A stretch of 15,000 nucleotides of DNA from Chromera velia (taxonomy: Eukaryota > Sar > Chromeraceae), in NCBI GenBank assembly GCA_018398765.1, contig JAHBMJ010001573.1, forward strand, positions 10,001 through 25,000. The letters run 5' to 3'. The position numbers and the translations under genes are program-made. Under the pieces are notes generated by a model. The model saw only the letters and a program-made list of their open reading frames with translations. It searched no databases and had not been told where the DNA came from. Numbering within the stretch: position 1 is the first letter of the stretch; the number at the start of each line of letters is the position of its first letter. This document shows positions 1-8,717 of this stretch, piece after piece.

Positions 1-619
1 GAAAATTCAACTGAGTCACATCCTCATTGTCCACACGCAAACAATCAAACACCAAAAAACGGTGAATCAAAACGGTACCGGGAGGATCGTCTTCGTCCTC
101 TTCACTCTCCTCCCCCTTCGCCTGGGCGCCATGATCAACATCTCCCTCCATTTTTTGAGTCTCTGATGATTCTACTGCTGCTCTCTCCTTTGTCTCTTTC
201 TTCCTGGGGAGTTTGATCTTGTCTGTCACCATCTCCCCGTCCAAGAGGGTGTACTCCTGCGCCTCCGGGGGTTCTCCATCCGGACTTTTGTTCTTCCGGG
301 GAAACCAAAAATTTTGGAAAGCAATGATGTCGTTTTTCCTTCCAATCAGATAGGACCACCTCGACTTGCCGGCAAGGAGAAAGTATCGAGTTCCGTCGCT
401 CTTCTCACAAGCAACGTAAGGGTTCCGCACCAAATCAGCCACGTTGTGGTTCGTCAAAGACACCACTTGAGATCCCGGAAAGTCGTTCGGACTTCCCACG
501 TAGCGGGTGAACTCGTGGAGCTTGGAACGGATTTGGGCGTGTTGGGGGGCATGGAACTCGACTGCTTGTCCCCTTCCACCGAAATTGCCGAAATCGGACA
601 GGGCTGCAGGGCCTGCCAT
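1..619 (-). CDS. mRNA capping enzyme, guanylyltransferase domain (5' part, runs off window)
   Basis: This enzyme transfers GMP from GTP to the diphosphate end of nascent nuclear pre-mRNA through a covalent lysine-GMP intermediate. The frame opens at ATG 619-617, the first Met after an in-frame TGA, and stays open for 206 codons to the window edge. Residues about 45-60 contain FPGSQVVSLTNHN, matching the region just before the active site in animal and plant capping enzymes. Motif I is EKSDGTRY with nucleophile K73. Motif III is LLDGEM (residues 125-130). Motif IIIa is RFLVFD (187-192). Motifs IV-VI and the OB fold would lie beyond base 1. Residues about 132-180 between motifs III and IIIa form a charged, acidic low-complexity insert, longer than in the yeast or human enzymes. 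No triphosphatase domain precedes the transferase if this start is right. I recognise the family with high confidence; the start is less certain because an upstream exon cannot be excluded. Confidence 0.93.
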   Translation of the reverse strand, partial: MAGPAALSDFGNFGGRGQAVEFHAPQHAQIRSKLHEFTRYVGSPNDFPGSQVVSLTNHNVADLVRNPYVACEKSDGTRYFLLAGKSRWSYLIGRKNDIIAFQNFWFPRKNKSPDGEPPEAQEYTLLDGEMVTDKIKLPRKKETKERAAVESSETQKMEGDVDHGAQAKGEESEEDEDDPPGTVLIHRFLVFDCLRVDNEDVTQLNF

Positions 620-1349
620 GAAGCCGAGAGGAAAAGATCTTTTCGAACGAAAGAGGATTCAAACTGTGATTGTGCGCGTGCAGAGCGAGCTTTCAGGAAG
701 CACCTTCAAATTCTTCGTATATCATCTCTGATCTTCACAGGAATTGCGTCAAGGAACGACGGGCAAACCTCCTTCACTTTGTATTTCACGAGACCTCCAA
801 CTATATATAGCTGTCACTGTGGCATCGTCCACCAAGTCATCCGAAATAGGCTGAAACCTCCACGTACAAACATCCTGCAGTGATCTGCAGTGCTCTTGAA
901 CGGAGTTGGCAAGGATGTGTGGAGACGATGTGGAGACGGCAAAGATGGATAAACATGCATGCATGGAGACGGTACAAGCATGCGTAGACGGAGGAGGGCA
1001 TATGGAGACGGCGCAATCTGTACGGGTCTGAGCTTCACTGTCTCTCATGCAAGCGGTCAACCTTTGACATAACATTCCCTTACACACAGTCAGTCAGCGC
1101 CTCCCTCTGTAGATCACAGCGTTCACATGGTTCTCTCCAATGCTTCATGACAGCCTGGCGGATTGAATCTTCATCTCACTGTGACTTGCACTGTTTGCCG
1201 TCTCCGTCTCTCCATGTCTCAGTCATTTTTTTCATCATCAGCCTGGCTTGAGCCTGCCCTGTGAGTTCTTCTTCTCCTGCGACGGGCATGATTTCCCGCT
1301 TCGGGCTGAGAGTGCTCTTTTACATTCCGTATGTTTCCGTAGCCTTTAC
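620..1349. other. Intergenic region between divergent capping-enzyme and phosphatase genes
   Basis: The two genes are transcribed away from each other, so this stretch should hold both promoters. A TATA-like ATATATAG lies near 802-809. Five direct GGAGACG-type motifs lie at 921-1011, with one inverted copy at 1198-1205. A TGCATGCATG run lies at about 955-964. No convincing exon was found, although a short 5' exon of the phosphatase could lie near the ATG at 1214, which runs into a GTGAGT donor-like site at 1260. Confidence 0.5.
921..1205. promoter_or_regulatory. Cluster of GGAGACGG-like motifs with a TGCATGC run
   Basis: GGAGACG(G) occurs at 921-927, 932-939, 965-972 and 1004-1011, with a one-mismatch copy GTAGACGG at 984-991 and the reverse complement CCGTCTCC at 1198-1205. 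TGCATGC lies among them near 955-964. TGCATGC-type elements are known AP2-protein targets in apicomplexan promoters. The regulatory role here is inferred only from position and repetition. Confidence 0.35.
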
Positions 1350-2018
1350 ATGTGCTGTGGAACTCTTTCTGCCGACCTCTTTCCGGTCTTTATTGCGGTT
1401 GGGAACGGGACGCTTTTAGTGCTCCTACTTTTCGGTGTGCTTGGCAACCACTACTTCAAAGTTTACAGTGGGTTGCTGAATCTTGTTGCAGAGCCCGTGT
1501 CTGTGGTCTGTGGGCGTTGGGCAGGCGTTTGTGTTTTTGTGTTTTTCTTGGTGCCGTCACTCTTGTACACTTTTCTTGTGATAGCAGTGCCTTCTATTTC
1601 TGTCGTGCTGCCCAATCGGGTTCTTCTGAGGAACTGCACAGGGGCGGTCCGTCCTGATCTCCTACAGCAATACAAGGTGACACGCATCCTTGAACTGCAT
1701 GACGGCAGACGAAAGAACCCTGAGGGGAAAATCCCGAACGTCGTGCATCTCCAGTTGGAGTGTCAGGACCGTTTGGGATCTCAAAGCAGTCTCCGACAGA
1801 TCGCAGAAGACGCCCATGAATTTATGGACAAGTCGGGGGTCGTGCTCGTCCACTGCAGCGCTGGGGTGTCGAGGTCCCCCGCCCTGGTGGTGTCGTGGCT
1901 TGTGCGTCGGTATCACATGACGTTGGAGGAGGCGGTGCGGCTGATGCGGCGTGCACGGCCTGTGGTAGACATTAGCGTGGATCGTCTTGAAGGTCTCATA
2001 CTCCCAGACGGCACATGA
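1350..2018 (+). CDS. Dual-specificity protein phosphatase (cysteine phosphatase); 5' end unresolved
   Basis: This predicted phosphatase would hydrolyse phospho-Tyr/Ser/Thr through a cysteinyl-phosphate intermediate. From ATG 1350 the frame gives 222 residues. The catalytic domain spans about 82-222: a VLPNRVLLRN start like the ILPxLYLG start of the family, general-acid candidate D140, and P-loop HCSAGVSRSPALVVSWLVRR with nucleophile C169 and R175. A TLEEAVRLMRRARP helix follows, as in DUSPs. The stop falls soon after, so the end is slightly short. Residues about 10-32 and 58-80 are strongly hydrophobic and T-rich at the DNA level. They could be two membrane helices anchoring the enzyme, or translated intron, since donor-like GTGAGT (1260) and acceptor-like TTGCAG (near 1488) and AGCAG (near 1584) exist. 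I could not find a phase-matching first exon. The domain is secure from about 1585; the N-terminus is not. The frame stays open upstream of 1350 to at least 1248. Confidence 0.8.
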   Translation: MCCGTLSADLFPVFIAVGNGTLLVLLLFGVLGNHYFKVYSGLLNLVAEPVSVVCGRWAGVCVFVFFLVPSLLYTFLVIAVPSISVVLPNRVLLRNCTGAVRPDLLQQYKVTRILELHDGRRKNPEGKIPNVVHLQLECQDRLGSQSSLRQIAEDAHEFMDKSGVVLVHCSAGVSRSPALVVSWLVRRYHMTLEEAVRLMRRARPVVDISVDRLEGLILPDGT

Positions 2019-2847
2019 ACCAAGTGACGTGAAATTCAATGTGCTTCCAAGGACTCCTTCTTCGTCCTTTACGTTCTGAAGGACGGATCCGAAGCATGTC
2101 GAAACAGGTCGATGTATGAGCGGGGTAGAGCGGGATTATAGGGACGACCCCTCAGGCTTGCATGTCCGTCTCCCACTTGATTCATACCAACACCCAAGAT
2201 CCAATCGATCATAAAATCTGGTAAAATCCTAGCTACCTGCACGGTTGGGCTGCTATACACTGTAACTCTGACTGGTGGGGGTTTTCAATTATTTTTAATT
2301 CAGCTTTACAATTTATGAGCTCTTCTACCAAGTTTGAATTTATGTGATTAAGACTCTAATTTCACAGCTTTTATCGTATATATTTTTAAACCATTGATCA
2401 TTGATTCTTACACTGATAGGATATAATTCTAGTAATGATTCTTAATATTTCTTAATGTGATTCACTATGATTTGCAATCATCGCCAGCCAACGTAATAAA
2501 TATGTTATAATTAACGCCGGCCATGACTCTTTCCCATGTTCCCGGTGCTAGTACTTGTCTGGAGTTCTCTTCACACTTCACAAGATCGACTCGGAAATAG
2601 ATCATATGAACTTAACATCACGGCTATAGCATCACCATGGCGTTGGCTGAGATACTTCTGGCTATGGTGGGTCCTAGACTCCTTGAGACTCGTAGGTCTT
2701 CAATGACTCTCCATCATTCCTATATGAAAGATGACCTCCATGAAAATTAATTCTAACACATATTACATATGTCAGTGGAATCTAGACGGGAATGAGGCTG
2801 CTTAGGGTGATGGTACAGAGTCGGGCAAGGTCGAACCTCATTGACAA
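2019..2847. other. Gene-free interval with AT-rich island
   Basis: No exon with conserved-looking protein was found on either strand. Bases about 2280-2520 are clearly AT-rich compared with the surroundings, without an obvious tandem period or terminal inverted repeats. The interval lies between the 3' ends of the convergent phosphatase and DUF924 genes, so it should hold both polyadenylation regions. Confidence 0.5.
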
Positions 2848-3416
2848 TCACTGCCCAAAAGTTGCTCCCCCTGTTTTTAAATACTCAAGCTCCTCTTCTG
2901 TGGAAGGACGGCCCAAAGCGTCATTCCTGTGCGGATACCTCCCAAACCTTTCGACTATCTCTTTGTGTTCTTCTGCAGACCGAATAGTGCTCTGAAACAT
3001 TTTCTGTAGGCCCTGTTGAGTCAAGTCATCTGGGAGAGACCCGAGCGCCTCAACCGCAAGCCGTCGTGCCGCTTCAACATCCTCCACTGCCTCCGCGTGC
3101 ATGTGAGCAAGAATGACAGAGACGCGCTCGGCTGGGTGCAGCTTCGCATAGTCCCCGCTGTTCAGGAGGTTCTTGGCGAGCTGCAGAGCTGGCGCGTCTC
3201 CTGCAAAAGCCTTTGGAGTCTTTCTGCATGCTTCCATACACGCACACGAACATACATAGACAGAGCGAAAGTCTGATACGCAGCCAGACGAAAAAAAGAG
3301 AGTGACAGATAGACGGAGAAACACATGAGAAGCTAGAGAAGAAGGCAAGCGGACACATGCAGAGGTGGATTGACACACTCACACGTAGACTGTGCTCTTT
3401 CTTCTCCAACAGACAC

Positions 3417-3453
<37 letters not shown>

Positions 3454-4780
3454 TTGACCCACAGACAGACATGCGAGCGGGCGGACACACGGACCAACGG
3501 TATTTCTTTCTGCTTTTGTTTTCAATTTTCTCCCCATTCTTTCTTCGTGATTGTGAGCATTATGCGCAGGTCGGTAAAGAAGTCTAGAGGCAGGCAGGCA
3601 AACAGAGACCGAATGACCCCCCCCTCACAGAAGGCCTCAGCTGGCCATTCATCAGAAATGCTCCCTTCCTCCAGGTGCCGGCTGGGCATTCATACAGAAA
3701 TCCTCCCTTCCTCCAGGTGCCGCAGAGCTAGCTCACCTGAATATGTTTCGTGTAAACTGATCGAGCAGCACAATCTTTGCCAGGGCACCTGCATGCGGCC
3801 ATGTGCGTTCACAAATTACTTCGTGGAGAAGTCACGCGACAGCGGTCTTCTTCCATTGTGCTGCTACTCAAAAGGAAATGTGTCGAATCTCAGGCAGCAA
3901 CCGTGCAAAGAAATGATCAGAAGCGGATGGCATACCAGGTGTGCCTGGGGCACTTTGCACACTCAATGTATATATACATATATGTGCGTACACCTGTTGT
4001 TTCCGGCAGGCCTGTATCTCTGCAAATTGTTTGACGCATGAAAATTAATATGTAATTTGAGGAATCGCGGTTGGATGGCCTTCACATCATGCCCAAGAGA
4101 GATCTACTGGATGAATGAATAAATGAATGGATGGATGAATGGATGCATGCATGCATGAATGGATGAATGGACGAACGAACAAACAAACGAACGAATGAAT
4201 GCATGCATGCATGAATGGATGAAAGAATGTGTTAAGCAAAGCTCCTGGCAGTTCATGACAGTCGATCTCTCGGAATGTCTTTATGAATGTATACATGCAT
4301 AGAGAGATGTCTGACCTGACTTTATCTGACTGCATGACTGACTGACTGACCTTTCGGAGTAGTTTCCCATTCCTGCAGCCCTCCAACAAGGGCCTCTTCG
4401 ACTAGACTGCCGAATCTCTCTTTGATGAATTCATCTGCCTCCACTCCCCCCATGAACCAGAGCTTCGCGTTGAATTTCGGAATGCCGTCCGATGACGAGT
4501 CGAACCACCAGGACAACACTTCGTCCGGTCCCGACTGTTGCCTCGAAGGCATTTGAGGCGGCTGTCCTGTTACGATCTCAGACGAAAAAGCCCTTAGCTC
4601 GGTGGGGAGAGGACTGGAGGATTGGGACCAAAAATGACCAGAGCGACGCAGAGAAGAAGAGCCTGGCCCGTGGACAGCTGTCCTTCTTGTGAAAGCAACA
4701 CACGGCAACGGAAGGACGGTTGAGGGCACCCAGAGGGAAGCCGGACGAAGCGCCGCCAGTGTTGTCAAGAAGCTGCGCAT
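2848..4780 (-). CDS. DUF924-family protein, 3 exons, with N-terminal targeting extension
   Basis: Exons are 4780-4351, 3788-3737 and 3223-2848 (stop TGA 2850-2848). They total 858 nt, giving 285 aa, with matching phases 1 and 2. DUF924 proteins are helical, TPR-like, common in bacteria and of unknown biochemical role. Family signatures appear in order: PDEVLSWWFD (85-94), KERFGSLVEEALVGGLQEWE (120-139), LLDQFTRNIFRKTPKAF (151-167, split across both splice junctions), and HKEIVERFGRYPHRNDALGR near the C-terminus (247-266). The match across both junctions is strong support for the splice model. Residues 1-60 contain several Arg, many Ser/Thr/Leu and no acidic residue before E61, which suggests a mitochondrial presequence; a plastid-type leader is the alternative. 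Donors are GTCAGT (in a GTCA repeat) and GTGAGC; acceptors are ATGCAG in both introns. Both introns are filled with tetranucleotide repeats. Confidence 0.92.
3409..3475. repeat. (CAGA)n microsatellite in intron 2 of the DUF924 gene
   Basis: A nearly pure ACAG/CAGA tetranucleotide tract covers about 3417-3453 with degenerate CAGA units on either side. It lies within the intron at 3736-3224, so it is transcribed but removed by splicing. Confidence 0.9.
4109..4227. repeat. Degenerate ATGAATGG/TGCATGCA tetranucleotide array in intron 1 of the DUF924 gene
   Basis: Alternating GAATGAAT, GGATGGAT, GCATGCAT and CGAACGAA runs form a compound 4-bp-period array. Two TGCATGCATGCATGAAT segments lie about 57 bp apart (near 4144 and 4201). 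The array is inside the intron at 4350-3789. Confidence 0.85.
4335..4350 (-). repeat. (GTCA)4 run forming the 5' splice site of DUF924 intron 1
   Basis: Read on the minus strand, exon 1 ends ...CCGAAAG and the intron starts GTCAGTCAGTCAGTCA. The first GT of the run is the donor that gives the correct phase for exon 2. Confidence 0.8.
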
Positions 4781-4947
4781 TGTCAGGAAGTGGACTATAC
4801 GTGCTTGGCTACGCCGTCAAAATGGATTAAAGCGCCAGCGTTCATGAGTGCGTTCATGAGTGATGAAGAGAGAATTGCGGAGTTTAGAATTGCTTGCGTC
4901 AGATGACATGCAGCTTTAATTGGTCAAAAAAGGCCCCGCAAAAAGCT

Positions 4948-5265
4948 CCCCGCTCGGCGGGGTGGCCCAAAAAAAGACCACCTTGCAAAATCTGCCATGC
5001 ATTCGGGACTGAGCAATCATGATGGGGTGGCCCAAAGAAAGACCACCTTGCAAAATCTGCCATTCGGGACCGAGCAATCATGATGGGGTATGGGTAGCCC
5101 AAAAAAAGACCACCTTGCAAAATCTGCCATTAATTCGGGACCGAGGCTCACCGAGCAATCATCATGGGGTGGCCCAAAAAAAGACTACCTTGCAAAATCT
5201 GCTATTCGGGACTGAGCGATCATGATGGGGAGGTCAAAAAAAAGATTGGCCACCTTGCCCCGTGG
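4948..5265. repeat. Imperfect tandem repeat of about 60-85 bp, four copies plus a fragment
   Basis: The core GGTGGCCCAAAAAAAGACC, followed by ACCTTGCAAAATCTGCCATT and CGGGACTGAGCAATCATGAT, recurs at about 4960, 5024, 5095 and 5170, with a decayed fifth copy near 5230. Copies differ by small insertions (GCA, TAA, GGCTCACC) and substitutions. The array lies 170-480 bp upstream of the DUF924 start. Open frames through it come from the repeat and are not genes. Confidence 0.85.
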
Positions 5266-5281
5266 TGGACGAAAGTCCGCT

Positions 5282-5306
5282 GACAGACAGACAGACAGAC
5301 AGACAA
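5282..5306. repeat. (CAGA)n microsatellite
   Basis: About six uninterrupted CAGA units lie immediately after the decayed end of the upstream tandem repeat. Confidence 0.9.
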
Positions 5307-5757
5307 AGCTTGTAAAATCTGTTATTCGGCCCGATAAACTCCCGGCTCCAAGAAAAACGGTAGAGGCTACATAAATGAAAAGCGCTAAAATCACCGTAGC
5401 CCCGGAAAGTGAGACGGGGGGCACTTACCAAACAATTCGATTCCACATGCAAAAAGTTTAATTTAGTTTAATAATACAACTTTAATTAGACGTGCATTAA
5501 CCATGCAGTTATAATTTTTCTTACTTTTCAGGGCTACTTGGAAGTTTGCTTGTATCAGCTAAAGCATGTCAGATAGCCCCAGCTGCAGAAAGCAAAGCGG
5601 GGGACACTTAGAAAACCGAAATACCCCAGCCCACGCATGCATGCAAACATGCTGTCTTTCACCAAAAACCCGGCCCCAGACGTGATATACATAACAAAAC
5701 CTTCGATTATCAAAACCTGGCCTCAAAAGGCTAAATTTACGTTATACGTACATCAGG

Positions 5758-5808
5758 TTCCCAAAAAACCTGGGTTTTTTTCCCGCCGGGGAAGGGGGGG
5801 GGGGGGTT
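5758..5808. repeat. Palindromes followed by a 13-base poly-G run
   Basis: AAAAAACC and GGTTTTTT form 8-bp arms around a TG centre at about 5763-5780. TTCCC and GGGAA arms flank GCCG just after. A run of 13 G follows at 5794-5806. No gene function is evident. Confidence 0.6.
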
Positions 5809-6330
5809 TCCATGGTGAAAAGCTGTGATCTAGCCTAGCTAGGATCTAGCACAAAAACTCAATCCAGAATTTAAATACGCCAATTTAGCTATACATTCCT
5901 GAATTACCCTCATACTTATTAGAGGCTGGAATAACGATATAAGGACGATCATCTCTCGGACTCTCTTCTCATTATCCTCCACTTGCGCCTACCACGTGAA
6001 GCAGCCACCTACTGAGCAATTTCTACACGTTGCTCAATAGACGCACGCTCTCTTATTCTGCTAATCAGTTTATGAACTTTTGTCTCTCCCTCTCCGTATC
6101 TGCACATTCCGTGAGCAGGTGTATATAGGATCTAGAGTTCTTCATGAATATGATCTAGAATGTGATATTAATTTGATAACAATATCATAAAATACAAAAA
6201 AAAAATGAATATTATAAACATATTATATACAAAGCATATCAAAACTTAAGGCTCCAAAATATATATATGTGATAATATAATATAGAGAGATGCTGTATGG
6301 CATTGATACGTTACATTGGCACATTTCTAA

Positions 6331-6380
6331 TTCATTCATTCATTGATTCATTCATTCATTCATTCGTTCACTCATTCAGT
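6331..6380. repeat. (TTCA)n microsatellite with inverted end
   Basis: ATTCATTCATTCATT units with minor interruptions are followed by CACTCATTCAGTGAATGCTGGAGTG, in which CATTCA and TGAATG form a short inverted repeat. Confidence 0.8.
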
Positions 6381-6563
6381 GAATGCTGGAGTGAATGCAG
6401 AAAAACGATAACGTCGGTAGATAATTCACACAAAAAACTTGATACAAGATGACAAAGTGTTCCTTTCATTCTGGTTGTGATATGCATGCCACACGTGCAT
6501 GTGCAGCTCCTTAAAAAGCGGTATTACTCCAACTGAAGTGCAAAGAATCGCTTGTCAATCGGA

Positions 6564-7162
6564 TCAAATTCCTGCAGGCAAGCCGAGGGCAACACGACTG
6601 AGAAGCTGCGTCAGCTGGAGACAGTTGAACACAATGAACCCGTCGCCGCACTCCAACTGCAAACAAAGACATGCACAGACAAAACAACAAAAAATGCATA
6701 CATCTGGTGTAAGCCTTTCGATCATGCAGGCACCATCAAACAACCCGCTCTCTCTCCCTTCTTCTCTTGCTTCCTGTCTGTTTTGATTTTTTTCTTTCTG
6801 CGTTCCTGTCTGTCTGTCCGTCCGTGTTTCTTTTTTTCCTGCTTTTATTCATTCTTTCTGTCTCTTGCTCTTTCTTCCTGTCTTTCCTTGTTGCTTCCTT
6901 GCTTTCGCACTGTCTTTCTCCTTCCGTACTTTTTTCTCCCTTCTATGGTTCTTTCCTGTCTATCTGTCTGACCGGACTGATTTGTCTGTCTGTCTGCGTC
7001 TCTCTGCCTGTCTGTCTGCCTGCCTGCCTACCTGCCTACCTGCCTGCCTGCCTGTCTGTCTTTCTTTCTTTCTTTCGATTTCTCTCTCTGTCTCTCTGTC
7101 TCGCTGTGTCTCTCTGTCTATCTGCCTGTCTGTCTGTCTGTCTGTCTGTCTGTCTTTCTATT

Positions 7163-7195
<33 letters not shown>

Positions 7196-7202
7196 GTCTC
7201 TG

Positions 7203-7236
<34 letters not shown>

Positions 7237-8640
7237 CCTGTGAGTCTGTCTGTCTGTCTGTCTGTCTGCCTGCGTCCCCTTCGAAGGGAAAAAGCTGCAG
7301 CGTGCTTGTACAAGGAAAACCCTTTTCGGACTTAGTACTCAGTGGTGCAGGCAGGGAGAGAAGCATCTCTGTCTCCTTTCTGTGACAAGGAGCATTCGCT
7401 TCTCCTCTTCCTTTGAAACGCTTACAAAAAAACAGCTGCCACCCTTCTTCCTTTGAGACGCTTACAAAAAAACAGCTGCCACCCTTCTTCCTTTGAAACG
7501 CTTACAAAAAAACAGCTGCCACCCTTTTTCCTTTGAAACGCTTACAAAAAAACAGCTGCCACCCTTCTTCCTTTGAAACGCTGACAAAAAAACAGCTGCC
7601 ATCCTTCTTCCTTTGAAACGCTTACAAAAAAACAGCTGCCACCCTTCTTTCTTTGAAACGCTGACAAAAAAACAGCTGCCACCCTTCTTCCTTTGAGACG
7701 CTTACAAAAAAACAGCTGCCACCCTTCTTCCTTTGAAACGCTTACAAAAAAACAGCTGCCACCCTTCTTCCTTTGAGACGCTTACAAAAAAACAGCTGCT
7801 ACCCTTCTTCCTTTGAAACGCTTACAAAAAAACAGCTGCCACCCTTCTTCCTTTGAAACGCTTACAAAAAAACAGCTGCCATCCTTCTTCCTTTGAAACG
7901 CTTACAAAAAAACAGCTGCTACCCTTCTTCCTTTGAGACGCTTACAAAAAAACAGCTGCCAGCCTTCTTCCTTTGAAACGCTTACAAAAAAACAGCTGCC
8001 ACCCTTCTTCCTTTGAAACGCTGACAAAAAAACAGCTGCCACCCTTCTTCCTTTGAGACGCTTACAAAAAAACAGCTGCCACCCTTCTTCCTTTGAAACG
8101 CTTACAAAAAAACAGCTGCCACCCTTCTTCCTTTGAAACGCTTACAAAAAAACAGCTGCCATCCTTCTTCCTTTGAAACGCTTACAAAAAAACAGCTGCT
8201 ACCCTTCTTCCTTTGAGACGCTTACAAAAAAACAGCTGCCACCCTTCTTCCTTTGAAACGCTTACAAAAAAACAGCTGCCACCCTTCTTCCTTTGAAACG
8301 CTTACAAAAAAACAGCTGCCATCTCTTCCTTTGAAACGCTTACAAAAAAACAGCTGCCACCCTTTTTCCTTTGAGTCGCTTACAAAAAAACAGCTGCTAC
8401 CCATACCTCACAAAAAGCCCCCCCTTCAGTCGTGTATGTACCAACCTGTGCAAGCTTCCGAGCAAATCTCATGTCCAACAGCTGCACAATAACGAAAAGG
8501 GATAAAAACATGGAGGCGTGCACAGATGCAAAAAAAAAAGAACAGGGGTTGTCAGGCTGCGGACAAACAACAGAAAGGCAATTCAGGAATATTTAAAGTC
8601 CCGGAGGAGGAATAGCGCTGGAAGGTCTTTCTCTCTCATC

Positions 8641-8717
<77 letters not shown>

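Larger units (their letters stand above)
4781..6563. other. Gene-free interval between the DUF924 start and the end of the IQGAP-like gene
   Basis: No supportable exon was seen. Besides the imperfect tandem repeat at 4948-5265 it holds a CAGA tract (5282-5306), a palindrome and poly-G cluster (5755-5808), AT-rich DNA (5450-5530 and 6130-6300) and a TTCA tetranucleotide tract (about 6331-6380). The left end must contain the DUF924 promoter; the right end contains the 3' untranslated and polyadenylation region of the large minus-strand gene. Confidence 0.5.

Noticed and set aside
314-883. 189-codon plus-strand frame
   Set aside because: It is antisense to the capping enzyme, whose catalytic motifs are unmistakable on the minus strand.
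1248-2018. Phosphatase as the RNA 5'-triphosphatase of the capping pathway
   Set aside because: The active-site loop HCSAGVSRS is the protein-phosphatase type, not the RNA triphosphatase type.
2280-2520. Transposon in the AT-rich island
   Set aside because: No terminal inverted repeats, target duplications or transposase-like reading frame could be seen.
6552-6971. Plus-strand frame beginning near QAEGNTTEKLRQLETVEHNE
   Set aside because: It looks protein-like for about 30 residues but then enters the microsatellite. The minus strand has better third-position GC, a TTTGCAG acceptor, the right phase and a stop, so exon L was preferred.
6767-7335. Overlapping plus-strand frames rich in Leu, Ser and Cys
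   Set aside because: They are translations of the CTGT/CTCT microsatellite, with no domain-like sequence.
7405-8401. CRISPR array
   Set aside because: The 40-bp units are contiguous with no unique spacers, and the context is eukaryotic.
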